A stretch of 64,000 nucleotides of DNA from Nitrosospira sp. Nsp14 (GCF_900113575.1 NZ_FOPV01000001.1:62001-126000); one strand, 5' to 3'; numbered from the stretch's first letter, positions 1 through 8,718 are shown. The notes: generated by a model not told the origin, from the letters alone. Program-made: numbers and translations.

Positions 1-225
1 GAACAGGGTTGGGCCCGGAATGACGGCAGTAGCGGGATAATTGGAGCCGTTGTTTCCGCCGTGACTGACCATCTTGTAGCCGTGTTGGCCATTCGGCAGT
101 ATTTCGGCCGACATTACGATGGTATGGGACGCCGCCAGCGCGACGGTCGAACCCAATGGCATGCTGACAACCAGCCCAAACGCCACTGCAGTTAACAATT
201 TCCTTCCAAATATGAGTTTGCTCAT
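1..225 (-). CDS. Multicopper oxidase-like protein, N-terminal part (cut by window edge)
   Basis: The reading frame starts at an ATG at 225 and stays open to base 1, giving 75 residues of a longer protein. An AGAGGA ribosome-binding site lies just upstream. Residues 1-32 look like a signal peptide (basic start, hydrophobic core, LALAAS cleavage region). The following segment, with a VIPGPTLF motif near residues 68-75, matches the start of a first cupredoxin domain and resembles VPGPTIV in the next gene upstream (269-1273, same strand), so the two look like paralogues in tandem. The copper ligands lie outside the window, so activity cannot be judged. It lies 43 bases downstream of that paralogue and may be co-transcribed with it. 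Confidence 0.75.
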   Translation of the reverse strand, partial: MSKLIFGRKLLTAVAFGLVVSMPLGSTVALAASHTIVMSAEILPNGQHGYKMVSHGGNNGSNYPATAVIPGPTLF

Positions 226-268
226 CCTGTATCCTCTGATGTCTTGTATGTCCTGGCGCGCCGTTGCA

Positions 269-1273
269 TTATCGGGTGACATTGAAGTCCCCCCTCATGC
301 CCATCAAACGATTCGAAAAATTTCTGTCGATGTAATCGGCCGAATGTGAAGATTTGATGGTGAAAACGTGATTTTCGAGGGGGCCAATGTTGGCCCTGTC
401 GATGAGGTTGTGGGTTCCCGGGTCAACCCATTTGTAACCCTTGAGCCTGAACTGATGCAGGTCGGTTCCCATTGCGATCAGATGGAAGCGAACGTTATCC
501 CCGTGTTTCGCGGTCAAGGCGGGGTTGGTCCAGCGCGGTGTTTGCTGCTTGCTGACGCCATCTATTTCCGTACCCCAAAAGGCATCGTCCCCCAGAAAAA
601 GCACATAATCTTTTTTAATGCTATCGACAGGCACGCTCTGGATTCTGCCTTCAACGCTTGCAGTCACTGCGCCTGATGCCGGATTGACAATGAGGGCGCC
701 GAACAGCCCCCTGTGTTCGGAACCGTTGTGCGTCAGGAAATTGTGATCATGATAGGGCCACGTTCCTGCAGTGCCTGCCGCCACGTCCCATAGGTAGGTA
801 TAAAACCCGACCGGATAGGCGCCTTCGTCTTCGACCTTGTTGATAACCTTTAGCGTGCCGTCGCTGAGAATCAGGTAATGGACGCCGTGGGTATGGATGC
901 TGACCTGCTGATCAGGCCGCATGGTTATGCCATTGCGAATGGTGATAACCACCTTGTCGCCTTCGGTGAGGACAATCGTCGGGCCGGGAACGGTGGCTTC
1001 GCCGTCATAGCGGGAAGTGATGTCGACGCCATCGACCGTGTGCTCAACCATCCGGTAAGCGAGCAGGCCATCTCTGATCACTTCCGCCGTCATCTGGATG
1101 CGGTGTTGCGCGCCAATGCTTTCCCCCACCGGTAGAAAAAAAATTGCGAGAAAGAGTATGGCCGGTATCTTGAGGCCGGAGCAAAAGCGCCTGAACGGCC
1201 CCGCGATTAAAGGGTACCCGGGGTTATCAGAAGCAAAATACTGCCCCGGAGCATAGCAACGTTGAAACTTCAT
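269..1273 (-). CDS. Two-domain multicopper-oxidase-like protein with degenerate C-terminal copper site
   Basis: I chose the ATG at 1273 (334 residues) because a GAGGAG site sits just before it; an in-frame start at 1327 lacks support. A hydrophobic segment at about residues 35-54 suggests an exported protein with an unusually long N-region. Domain 1 is a good cupredoxin: VPGPTI at 95-100, HTHG at 127-130, YHDH at 174-177, HRGLFGALIV at 187-196. These resemble the type 2/type 3 ligands of domain 1 in laccase-like oxidases. Domain 2 keeps the fold but the expected HPxHLHG is replaced by LHQFRLKG (about 272-279), and the terminal HCH cluster is absent from YIDRNFSNRLMGMRG (314-328). Family membership is fairly sure; oxidase activity is doubtful, and a copper-binding or electron-transfer role is possible. 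Confidence 0.75.
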   Translation of the reverse strand: MKFQRCYAPGQYFASDNPGYPLIAGPFRRFCSGLKIPAILFLAIFFLPVGESIGAQHRIQMTAEVIRDGLLAYRMVEHTVDGVDITSRYDGEATVPGPTIVLTEGDKVVITIRNGITMRPDQQVSIHTHGVHYLILSDGTLKVINKVEDEGAYPVGFYTYLWDVAAGTAGTWPYHDHNFLTHNGSEHRGLFGALIVNPASGAVTASVEGRIQSVPVDSIKKDYVLFLGDDAFWGTEIDGVSKQQTPRWTNPALTAKHGDNVRFHLIAMGTDLHQFRLKGYKWVDPGTHNLIDRANIGPLENHVFTIKSSHSADYIDRNFSNRLMGMRGDFNVTR

Positions 1274-1720
1274 TTTTGGGCTCCTCGCGGTTGGTGGTTG
1301 TTTTGATACAAAACGGAGTCGACTCACCTGCCCGATTGGAGCAAGGCCAGCTGATTCTCAGGTTTTAATCCGAATGTTCTGCGGCAGCGCAGAGGTAGCC
1401 GCGTTGGCGGCTCGCTGTGCCGAATTTGACGGGTTTGAAGTGCCGAACGGGGGGTGCGATTTTTCCCCCGTCGGCGCACTGTACGCGCCTTGTCTTTTAT
1501 TGCCGGGGATTATGGGCTAATAAGAAAGGACGGACACCGGAGGGATGTCCTAATTTTCTTAAGGAGATGTACTGCTTATTGCATCCCCATGCCAGTACAG
1601 AAACGCAGTACATGCGTCGAGAGAGGGATGCGAGCAACGAGCCGGGAAGGGAGAATCGCCGCGTTCGGCAAGTGGTTTCGGCGGGGAAAGCCGAGTGTCC
1701 GACCGGCGCTGTAGTCGAAA
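1274..1720. other. Intergenic stretch without a supportable gene
   Basis: This stretch lies between two minus-strand genes. Short plus-strand frames run through it into the antisense of the response regulator, but none has a usable ribosome-binding site at proper spacing or a recognisable product. A small hairpin (GGACA/TGTCC around 1535-1551) is followed by a modest T-rich run. It probably holds the promoter of the multicopper-oxidase gene near 1274-1400, but I could not pick a convincing pair of boxes. Confidence 0.4.
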
Positions 1721-2425
1721 TCAGATGGAGCCGTCGCTGGAAGGTGCGGAACCGGGTTCAGAAATACCGAAGTCGCGGTGATGAAGTTTGGCAAACATGA
1801 AAAGATCAAAGCGGTTGGTGATCTCCAGCTTGCTGAAAATAGAAGTGAGATGGTTCCTCAAGGTCTGTTCGCTGATACACAGCTTTTGCGCTATTTTTTT
1901 GTTTGAGGCGCCCGCCTGGATTGCGAAGGCCCCCATGATCGCCCGCTCTTTCCGCGTGAGGGCGTTGATCTTTTTCGTGGTGGAATCAGGAGGCGTTTGT
2001 GCCGGGCGAACACAGTTGATAAAAAGGCGTCCCGTAGTGCTTCGACCAAGCCACAGTTCGCCAGCGTGGACCTTCTCAATCGCTTTTATGATTTGATGCG
2101 GAGGCTCTTCTTTGTAGACCACCCCTCGCGCTCCCCTGAGCACAGCTTCATCGATGGTCGCCTGATCGTGAAACTCGGTAAAGATGATGATGTGAAAAGG
2201 TCCTTCGCTCAGCAAGTCTGAAATCAGGGGGCTGCATCTTTCTCCTCCCAGACAAAGGTCGAGCAGAAGAATATCCGGTTTTTTTTCCCTTGCCGCATGC
2301 GCGGCATCGTGCCCATTGGTTGCCTTGCCGACAACCTCCATACTGGGCGACTCAGCGTTTATGAGCTTTTCCAGTCCCCAGAGTACGATCTGATGACTGT
2401 TGACGAGCAGGACACGGATAGCCAT
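1721..2425 (-). CDS. NarL/FixJ-type response regulator with atypical receiver domain
   Basis: A 234-residue transcription regulator with an N-terminal receiver domain (about 3-118) and a C-terminal LuxR-type helix-turn-helix (about 154-215, from LTRKERAIM through SEQTLRNHLTSIFSKL). The phosphoacceptor Asp56 in ILLLDL, Thr83 and Lys105 are present. However, the pair of acidic residues after the first beta strand that normally binds magnesium is replaced by Asn9-Ser10 (VLLVNSHQ). The receiver may therefore be poorly phosphorylated or signal without phosphorylation. No histidine kinase is adjacent. It is divergent from the secretion operon starting at 2887, with a 461-base region between them, so it is a candidate regulator of that operon. 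The start is the only ATG with the full receiver; its ribosome-binding site is weak. Confidence 0.85.
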   Translation of the reverse strand: MAIRVLLVNSHQIVLWGLEKLINAESPSMEVVGKATNGHDAAHAAREKKPDILLLDLCLGGERCSPLISDLLSEGPFHIIIFTEFHDQATIDEAVLRGARGVVYKEEPPHQIIKAIEKVHAGELWLGRSTTGRLFINCVRPAQTPPDSTTKKINALTRKERAIMGAFAIQAGASNKKIAQKLCISEQTLRNHLTSIFSKLEITNRFDLFMFAKLHHRDFGISEPGSAPSSDGSI

Positions 2426-2480
2426 AACGTGGAGTGTGAGTTGGTTTTATTGCCACGATTGATTTGAAAAAAAAGCATAG

Positions 2481-2494
2481 TGTAAATTGTTACA
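2481..2494. promoter_or_regulatory. Inverted repeat, candidate operator
   Basis: The sequence TGTAA-ATTG-TTACA forms a perfect five-base-arm inverted repeat 56 bases upstream of the start codon of the response regulator gene. Such dyads are typical of LuxR/NarL-type binding sites, so autoregulation is possible. This is inference from symmetry and position only. Confidence 0.3.
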
Positions 2495-2751
2495 TTACGC
2501 AAATAGGGCTATTCGTTTCAGATTTTTTGCATAATTTACTTTAATATCATGACATTATAACGTACTCTTGGCGATAAATGCCAGTGTCCGTTCGGATTGA
2601 CTTCGTTACACCATTCGTAGCGTTCTTTAATATTTGATGTCTTCGTACGGAACATGTTTTCCGGACAGCAAGGCTCGATAGTTCTTTGGTACTAGGAACT
2701 CTAACCCGTTCTACCCCCCAATTTGCATCTGTTTTCAGTTCCTTTTATTGC

Positions 2752-2780
2752 TTGCGACATTGTTGGTAAGCTAATATGAT
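2752..2780 (+). promoter_or_regulatory. Sigma-70-like promoter of the secretion operon
   Basis: TTGCGA (2752-2757) and TATGAT (2775-2780) are separated by exactly 17 bases, close to the consensus -35 and -10 boxes. Transcription would begin near 2787, about 100 bases before the gspG-like start codon at 2887. Confidence 0.5.
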
Positions 2781-2886
2781 TCCACGAATCTCTCGGGATC
2801 AATCTCATCCGTTCCGTCATGTTTTGGTAACACCCAAACCCTACACTCTACGCCCTAGGATATTGTGCTTTATTTTGTAAAAATCT

Positions 2887-3342
2887 ATGAGTAAACCTCG
2901 AAATACTGGCCTGAGTCCTTCCAATCTGCGCGGCGGCAGGGCGGCCTACGGATTCACGTTGCTTGAACTTCTGGTCGTGATGGTTATCATAGGGTTGCTC
3001 GCGGGCTACGTTGCGCCCAAGTATTTTTCCCAGGTGGGCAAGTCCGAGGTCAAAGTAGCGCAAGCCCAGCTCGATGCCCTGGAAAAGGCTCTGGACCAGT
3101 ATCGCCTTGATGTCGGGCGTTATCCACCTACCGAACAGGGGCTGGCGGCATTGATGACGCGCCCGGGGAATGAGCCGAAGTGGCAGGGACCTTATCTGAA
3201 GAAAGCCGCGCCACCTGATCCGTGGGGACGGCCATACGTTTACAAGTATCCCGGGGAACGCGGGGAGTACGATTTATTTTCTTTAGGCAAGGATGGCCAG
3301 CCCGGGGGTACGGGCGAAGCAGCGGATATCACCAACTGGTAA
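2887..3342 (+). CDS. gspG: Type II secretion major pseudopilin GspG-like
   Basis: A 151-residue pseudopilin. After a short basic leader (about residues 1-21) comes the type IV prepilin cleavage motif G/FTLLELLVVMVIIGLL with the conserved Glu at position +5 and a hydrophobic helix. The C-terminal half has the GspG calcium-site signature (DLFSLGKDGQPGGTGE... and a terminal NW). Length and architecture fit GspG. It would be processed by a prepilin peptidase, which is not encoded in this window, and form the short pseudopilus that drives secretion through the secretin. It is the first gene of an operon running to 12747, with a promoter candidate at 2752-2780. Confidence 0.9.
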   Translation: MSKPRNTGLSPSNLRGGRAAYGFTLLELLVVMVIIGLLAGYVAPKYFSQVGKSEVKVAQAQLDALEKALDQYRLDVGRYPPTEQGLAALMTRPGNEPKWQGPYLKKAAPPDPWGRPYVYKYPGERGEYDLFSLGKDGQPGGTGEAADITNW

Positions 3343-3348
3343 GCTGCA

Positions 3349-4533
3349 ATGCGCTATCAGGTAAAAGCTGTGCTTGCGGGACGAGGTACGGTATTTCTTG
3401 AGCTCAACGCGGAGAGCGCGGAAGAGGCGCGTCTCCAGGTGGTAGCGCAAGGCGGGATGGTGTTGAATGTCAAGCGTCGGTTTTCCGGCTGGATGCCGAC
3501 GCCGAAACTACGCTTTCCCCTGGCTCACTTCAGCCAGGAGCTGCTGTCGTTGCTGGTAGCCGGGCTTAGCCTGGTGGAGAGCATTGAGACACTGGCGGAT
3601 AAAGAGCAAGACGCTCGCGTGCGTAAAATTATCGAGGAATTGCTTGGGCGGCTTTACGAAGGCGTTACCTTCTCCCGTGCACTGGAGTTTTTTCCACAAG
3701 CATTCCCCCCGCTTTATGTTGCAACCGCAAGGGCGAGCGAGCGCACCGGCGATCTGCCTGAGGCCTTGACGCGGTTCATAACCTATCATACACAGATGGA
3801 CCTGGTCCGCAAGAAGCTGATCGGTGCCTCCATTTATCCCGTGCTTCTGTTGGTGATCGGACTGCTGGTGGGGCTGTTCCTCCTTGTTTTCGTGGTGCCG
3901 AAATTCAGCGCGATCTATGAGGATGTCGGGTCCGATCTGCCTTGGATGTCCATGCTCCTGATTGAATGGGGGCAGCTTGTGCACGAACAGGGATTGAAGT
4001 TGGCGGGCGTTGCAACGGCTGTGTTGGCGCTCGTGATTTATGCCGTGACGCGTCCGGCATTCAGGGTAACCGTGGTTCAGCAGTTATGGCGGATTCCAGC
4101 CATCGGGGAACGCATGCGGGTTTATCAACTGGCGCGTTTTTACAGGACGTTGGGTATGCTGCTGCGAGGCGGGATTCCGGTGGTAAAAGCGCTGGAGATG
4201 GTGAGCGGACTGCTGCAACCCCACTTTCGACCAAAGGTCCACGCGGCTGCCGTTCGCATCCGTGAAGGAAAAACCATCTCGAGCGCGATGGAAGCGGAAG
4301 GGCTGACGACTGCTGTGGGCGACCGCATGTTGCGGGTAGGCGAAAGAACGGGTCTTATGGGCGAGATGATGGAACGTATCGGCAATTTTCACGACGAAGA
4401 AATTTCCCGCTGGGTCGAGTGGTTGACCAAACTGATCGAACCGATACTGATGGCGGTTATCGGCGGAGTAATCGGAGGAATTATCATTCTCATGTATATG
4501 CCGATATTCCAGTTGGCGGGAAACGTCGGATGA
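3349..4533 (+). CDS. gspF: Type II secretion inner-membrane platform protein GspF-like
   Basis: A 394-residue protein with two repeated GspF/PilC domains (FSQELLSLLVAGLSLVESIE near 60-80; FYRTLGMLLRGGIPVVKALE near 263-282) and transmembrane segments at about 165-190, 220-235 and 365-388. This is the usual length and topology of the platform protein that couples the ATPase to pseudopilus assembly. It starts six bases after gspG and its stop codon overlaps the next start (ATGA at 4530-4533), indicating translational coupling. Confidence 0.92.
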   Translation: MRYQVKAVLAGRGTVFLELNAESAEEARLQVVAQGGMVLNVKRRFSGWMPTPKLRFPLAHFSQELLSLLVAGLSLVESIETLADKEQDARVRKIIEELLGRLYEGVTFSRALEFFPQAFPPLYVATARASERTGDLPEALTRFITYHTQMDLVRKKLIGASIYPVLLLVIGLLVGLFLLVFVVPKFSAIYEDVGSDLPWMSMLLIEWGQLVHEQGLKLAGVATAVLALVIYAVTRPAFRVTVVQQLWRIPAIGERMRVYQLARFYRTLGMLLRGGIPVVKALEMVSGLLQPHFRPKVHAAAVRIREGKTISSAMEAEGLTTAVGDRMLRVGERTGLMGEMMERIGNFHDEEISRWVEWLTKLIEPILMAVIGGVIGGIIILMYMPIFQLAGNVG

Positions 4534-6230
4534 ACCAGATGATAGAAGCCGGGACTCTGCTGGCCGAGATACCTCACATCGATCCACATCAGCTTGCTGA
4601 GGCGCGGGATGAGGCATCCAGGCGAGGCGTCCCGGTAATCGCTTTTCTAGAGGAAACATACGGCTTCGAACCCGACCAGGTGTTAGCGGAACTTGGCGGG
4701 TTGCTGCGTATGCCGGTACTGACGATGGAGCGCCTGCGCACATTCAGCCCCGCGTTCGACATATTGTCCTTTAACGAAGCCGTTGCGGAGGAATGCGCGT
4801 TATTTCGCAGCGGAGAGGCATACATCCTTGCGGTCGCGAACCCGTTCGCGCCGAATTTGAGAGCCTGGGCGGATGACCGCATCGATATCCCAACGGCGTG
4901 GCATCTGGTCCATCCGGCGGATTTAGCAGCCTTTTTTACGCAGCAGGAACAAACCATGCGCGCGATGGACAGCGTGCTTCCCGCGGCGGCAAGCCGAACC
5001 AAGCACGCGGGTGAGGAAGACCTGTCGCTGAAGACGATCAACGAAGGCACGAGCCCAGTGGTAAAGCTGGTGCACTCCACCTTATACGACGCGCACAAAT
5101 CACAGGCAAGCGACATACATCTGGAAATGGTGACCGGCGCGCTTTCCATCAAATACCGCATCGACGGTGTCCTGACCAGTATCGGAGTGGTGCAAGGAGG
5201 GGATTTGGCGGAACAGGTCATTTCCCGCATCAAGGTGATGTCTGATCTGGATATTGCAGAACGGCGCGTGCCCCAGGACGGCCGCTTCAAGGTTTCCATC
5301 AAGGGAAGGGAAATCGACTTTCGGGTATCCATCATGCCCAGTATTTTTGGGGAAGACGCCGTGCTGCGTATTCTCGATCGGCAGGCGCTCGCCGATCACG
5401 TCGAGGGTCTAACCCTGGATCATCTTGGCTTCGAGTCTGTGACAATGGCGAGTTTGCGCCGGCTCAGCGCCGAGCCCTACGGTATGCTGCTAGTGACTGG
5501 ACCCACGGGCAGCGGAAAAACCACAACGCTTTATGCTGCGATTTCGGAAGTCAATACGGGTCACGATAAGATTATTACCATCGAGGATCCAATCGAGTAC
5601 CAGTTGCCAGGCGTGTTGCAGATACCCGTCAACGAGAAGAAGGGATTGACCTTCGTGCGTGGTTTACGCTCGATTCTGCGCCACGACCCCGATAAAATAA
5701 TGGTTGGGGAAATTCGCGATCCGGAGACGGCGCAAATCGCCATCCAGGCCGCGTTGACCGGCCACTTGGTATTCACCACGGTACACGCCAACAACGTATT
5801 CGACGTCATCGGCCGGTTCTCCCACATGGGGGTGGACCCCTACAGTTTTGTCTCGGCTCTGAATGGAATTGCCGCGCAGCGGCTCGTCCGCCTGCTGTGC
5901 GCGCATTGCGCGATGGAAGAGCGACCGGACGAGCAGCTGATCGCAGTGTCCGGAATCGACCCGGAGCGGGCGAAAACGTTCCGGTTTCGCGCGGGAAAAG
6001 GCTGCGGCCACTGCCGGGCCAGCGGTTACCGAGGACGAAGCGCCATCGCCGAGATGCTGATATTGAATGATGAAATCCGCGAACTCATCGTAGCGCGGGA
6101 ACCGATACGTCGGATCAAGGACGCGGCGAAGCGTAACGGCACCCGTTTCCTTCGCGACGCGGCGCTGGATATGGTGCGGTCAGGGCAGACGAGCTTGCAG
6201 GAGGCAAATCGTGTCACCATTGTGGCGTGA
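4530..6230 (+). CDS. gspE: Type II secretion / type IV pilus assembly ATPase GspE-like
   Basis: A 566-residue hexameric secretion ATPase. I chose the ATG at 4530 because it overlaps the gspF stop (ATGA) and gives the normal N-terminal domain; a start at 4419 would lie deep in gspF. Visible motifs: Walker A GPTGSGKTT, the Asp box VGEIRDPETA, the His box LTGHLVFTTVHANN, and a C-terminal four-cysteine metal site made of LCAHC and GCGHC. It would act on the cytoplasmic face, bound to GspF and the PilM/GspL-like protein encoded next. Its end overlaps the following gene by 20 bases. Confidence 0.93.
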   Translation: MNQMIEAGTLLAEIPHIDPHQLAEARDEASRRGVPVIAFLEETYGFEPDQVLAELGGLLRMPVLTMERLRTFSPAFDILSFNEAVAEECALFRSGEAYILAVANPFAPNLRAWADDRIDIPTAWHLVHPADLAAFFTQQEQTMRAMDSVLPAAASRTKHAGEEDLSLKTINEGTSPVVKLVHSTLYDAHKSQASDIHLEMVTGALSIKYRIDGVLTSIGVVQGGDLAEQVISRIKVMSDLDIAERRVPQDGRFKVSIKGREIDFRVSIMPSIFGEDAVLRILDRQALADHVEGLTLDHLGFESVTMASLRRLSAEPYGMLLVTGPTGSGKTTTLYAAISEVNTGHDKIITIEDPIEYQLPGVLQIPVNEKKGLTFVRGLRSILRHDPDKIMVGEIRDPETAQIAIQAALTGHLVFTTVHANNVFDVIGRFSHMGVDPYSFVSALNGIAAQRLVRLLCAHCAMEERPDEQLIAVSGIDPERAKTFRFRAGKGCGHCRASGYRGRSAIAEMLILNDEIRELIVAREPIRRIKDAAKRNGTRFLRDAALDMVRSGQTSLQEANRVTIVA

Positions 6231-7035
6231 CCGGCTGCAGGTTTTTTTGGCGCCTGGACGCGTGGATTTGGCACGCCTGCAAAAAGGCATCAAGCCGAGG
6301 CAGGCGGCCCGGCTGGCTGCCGCGTGCAAACAGAAGCCGGGGCTGCCCGCCTGGGAGGCTCCGCTTGAGCAATTCGAGCAGATGATTGAAAATGCTGGCG
6401 GTGCGGACATGAGCATCACGCTTTCCAATGCCTTTGTTCGCTATGTAGTCCTGACCGCTCAACCATCAATCGCAACCCCGGCTGAGCTGCATGCATATGC
6501 CGCGTTTCAAATGCGCGAGGTATTCGGCGAACGTGCCGCGGCATGGGACATCAGCGTCAGTTCATGGGACCCATGCAGCGGGGGGATATGCGCTGCGGTT
6601 GAACGCAGCTTCCTGGAACGGCTGGGGGAAGTCAGCGCGCGGGGCAAGGCGAGGGTGAAGTATGTCGAGCCCTATCTCACGGGCGCATTCGACCACTGGC
6701 ACAAACGATTCAATAAAAGCCGGACATGGTTCGCGTTGCTGGAAACCGGACGCCTTTGCCTCGCGCTGGTGGAGAATGGCGCGTGGCAACGCATAAGCAA
6801 CCAGCGGATCGTGCATGGTGCGGAAGACGAGTTGATTGCGGCGCTTCATCAGGATGCGATACTTTTCTCCGTGCACAAGGAAGCGGACGAGACGGTTTAC
6901 CTGTTCGCGCCGGAGCATCCCGAATTCACTTTGCCGGAGGACTGCGGCTGGCGCCTAGCCCACCTGCAAACTGAAAGCATGCCTGCTCCGCCCCACTATC
7001 CAACCATGGCCGAAATCGGGGCTGGAGCAGCCTGA
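6211..7035 (+). CDS. PilM/GspL-like cytoplasmic component of the secretion system
   Basis: A 274-residue protein starting at GTG 6211, supported by an AGGAGG site seven bases upstream inside gspE. The segment SITLSNAFVRYVVLTAQP (about 70-88) is the conserved strand-loop seen in GspL, MshI and PilM-like proteins of such loci, followed by an actin-like-fold-type mixture of strands. No transmembrane segment is evident, so it resembles the cytoplasmic half of GspL (PilM) with the membrane half encoded separately downstream. The assignment rests largely on operon position between the ATPase and PilN/O/P-like genes. A precise family cannot be named from sequence alone. Confidence 0.6.
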   Translation: MSPLWRDRLQVFLAPGRVDLARLQKGIKPRQAARLAAACKQKPGLPAWEAPLEQFEQMIENAGGADMSITLSNAFVRYVVLTAQPSIATPAELHAYAAFQMREVFGERAAAWDISVSSWDPCSGGICAAVERSFLERLGEVSARGKARVKYVEPYLTGAFDHWHKRFNKSRTWFALLETGRLCLALVENGAWQRISNQRIVHGAEDELIAALHQDAILFSVHKEADETVYLFAPEHPEFTLPEDCGWRLAHLQTESMPAPPHYPTMAEIGAGAA

Positions 7036-7592
7036 TGCGCCGTCTGAGGCTGAGATTTCCGGATAGCGGGGGCGGAGCGCAGCCTGCGGGTTACGTCGTT
7101 ATGATGCTGGGCGCGGTGGCATTGGCGGGTGTGCTGTACGAGTTCAATATGGCCGTCAACGAAGTGGCCTATTGGGATACGCGTATCGCCAGCATTGAGC
7201 GGCGGGCGCAGCGCAGTACTGTAGGAAAAGTAGGGACAGGGCCTCAGCAAACATCGTCGCCGTCATCCTATGCAAGCAGCCGCGACATGAAGCAGGAAGT
7301 AAAAAAGGCCAATGCGGTAATGAGCGAACTTGATTTGCCGTGGCAGGCGCTTTTTGACTCGGTCGAATATGCAGCCAATCCTGATGTGGCTCTGCTTTCC
7401 TTTCAGCCGGATGCTGCCGGCCGCATCATGCGTATCGGGGCGGAGGCAAAGAACATCGCGGCGATGCTGGATTTTGTCGGTGCCCTGGAACGCGAGCCGG
7501 CGCTCAAGGACGCCCATCTGCTTAAATATGAAATCAAGCGGGACGACCCTCATCGCCCCGTCATTTTTCTGTTGACCGCATCATGGACGTGA
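7035..7592 (+). CDS. PilN-like inner-membrane protein
   Basis: A 185-residue bitopic membrane protein: a short basic cytoplasmic N-terminus, one transmembrane helix at about 20-38 (YVVMMLGAVALAGVLYEF), a helical stalk, and a small periplasmic domain. This is the PilN/GspL-C-terminal architecture. It starts at an ATG sharing one base with the preceding stop (TGATG) and ends overlapping the next gene by ten bases. With the neighbouring PilO-like and PilP-like proteins it would form the inner-membrane alignment complex linking the ATPase to the secretin. The call is by topology and order rather than strong motif. Confidence 0.55.
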   Translation: MRRLRLRFPDSGGGAQPAGYVVMMLGAVALAGVLYEFNMAVNEVAYWDTRIASIERRAQRSTVGKVGTGPQQTSSPSSYASSRDMKQEVKKANAVMSELDLPWQALFDSVEYAANPDVALLSFQPDAAGRIMRIGAEAKNIAAMLDFVGALEREPALKDAHLLKYEIKRDDPHRPVIFLLTASWT

Positions 7593-8173
7593 GCATTTTG
7601 ACAAATGCCGGGCTGCGCCTGCGTTGGCAAATGGAACGGCTGGGCATTCCTGGAAAAATCGGCTTTGGGCTCATTATCTTTTCAGCAGTTTTTTTTATCG
7701 CCGCCGTGCTGCCGCGCCACGCGGAATCCGACGCGGTCATGGCCAAGGCCGAAGCGATGCAGGCGCAACTAAAAGCAGAGCCCGCCCAGCCCGCCCCAGC
7801 CCGCGGCGTGGTGGCCCGAAAGGCGGTCCACGGAAGCCAAGGGTTGCAGCTGTTTTACGAGTTTTTTCCGAAGGTGGATTCGACCCCGTTCTGGATCAAC
7901 GAAGTGGTACAGTCCGCGACCGAGCACGCGGTGGAGATTGACGGCACGGAATATCGCATGGTGCGAGAGAAGGACGTGAAGCTCGCGCGCTACGAGATGC
8001 TGGTGCCGGTGCGGGGCAGATACGCCCAGGTGCGCGGTTTTATCGCGGATGCCTTGCGTTCCGTTCCGCCCATGGCGCTAGTCGATGTGGCGATAAAACG
8101 TGAAGGCGTGGAGTCGGAATTGCTGGACGCGAATCTCAAATTCAATCTCTATCTGAGCGAAGGCCCCGGATGA
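7583..8173 (+). CDS. PilO/GspM-like inner-membrane protein
   Basis: A 196-residue protein with a cytoplasmic N-terminus, one transmembrane helix at about 24-44 (IGFGLIIFSAVFFIAAVLP), an Ala/Pro/Gln-rich linker and a periplasmic ferredoxin-like-sized domain (about 90-193) with the pattern YEMLVPVRGRYAQVRGFIADAL. That pattern is typical of PilO/GspM, where 'v.v.G.Y..l..Fl..l' recurs. It partners the PilN-like protein before it. It starts inside the preceding gene and ends with an ATGA overlap. Confidence 0.6.
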   Translation: MDVSILTNAGLRLRWQMERLGIPGKIGFGLIIFSAVFFIAAVLPRHAESDAVMAKAEAMQAQLKAEPAQPAPARGVVARKAVHGSQGLQLFYEFFPKVDSTPFWINEVVQSATEHAVEIDGTEYRMVREKDVKLARYEMLVPVRGRYAQVRGFIADALRSVPPMALVDVAIKREGVESELLDANLKFNLYLSEGPG

Positions 8174-8718
8174 AGGCAGTGGCAGCACCAGGGGGGCATC
8201 GCATATTATGGCTGGGGGCGGCATTGCTGGCCTCGCTCCTTGCTGCGCAATGGGTCAGTGGAGAAGACGGCGCTGCGGATCCGGAAGCGGCGGAAGCAGA
8301 AACAAGTTCCCGAAAACCGACCCGCGCAACGGTCAGTGATCCGCCGAAGGAAAAGGAGCAGGAAAATGAGCTGCTTCGGCTCGATCGGTTGGAGAGCAGG
8401 AAATTCAATGCTCAGGCTGGCGACCTTTTTCGCTCGCAATCGTGGGCGCCCCCTCCCCCTCCCCGCTCCGAGGCCGAAAAAAACCAGCCGCCCCCGCCGC
8501 CTCCGCTTCAATTCAAATATTTGGGGAAGATTATCGAAGACGAGGTAACGCAGGTGTTCCTTGCCCTGGCGGAACGCAACTATGTTGTCAAGCCGGGCGA
8601 AAACATCAATGGCCAGTACCGCTTGGATGAGGTGAACGACCGCGGAATCACAGTTACCTACCTACCGCTCAATGTCAAACAGATGCTCGCCATCGCGCAG
8701 CCTGGAGAGACTCGATGA
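8170..8718 (+). CDS. PilP/GspC-like periplasmic linker protein
   Basis: A 182-residue protein with an N-terminal membrane anchor (about 11-27), an acidic and basic disordered stretch, a proline-rich hinge (PPPPP near 95 and again near 109), and a C-terminal beta domain containing LQFKYLGKIIEDEVTQVFLAL and later ITVTYLPLN. This matches the HR/PilP domain of GspC and PilP, which connects the inner-membrane complex to the secretin N0 domain. It sits directly before the secretin gene, with ATGA overlaps at both ends. Similar genes in related genomes are often given vague names, so the call is from architecture and position. Confidence 0.6.
   Translation: MKAVAAPGGHRILWLGAALLASLLAAQWVSGEDGAADPEAAEAETSSRKPTRATVSDPPKEKEQENELLRLDRLESRKFNAQAGDLFRSQSWAPPPPPRSEAEKNQPPPPPPLQFKYLGKIIEDEVTQVFLALAERNYVVKPGENINGQYRLDEVNDRGITVTYLPLNVKQMLAIAQPGETR

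Larger units (their letters stand above)
2426..2886. promoter_or_regulatory. Divergent regulatory region between response regulator and secretion operon
   Basis: This 461-base, AT-rich stretch holds no supportable gene. It contains a near-palindrome (2481-2494) and a good sigma-70-like promoter facing the secretion operon (2752-2780), each listed separately. Given the divergent layout, it most likely carries control signals for both genes. Confidence 0.5.

Noticed and set aside
1417-1800. Plus-strand frame overlapping the response regulator
   Set aside because: It is largely antisense to a clear gene, and the AAGGAG near 1561 touches the ATG without proper spacing.
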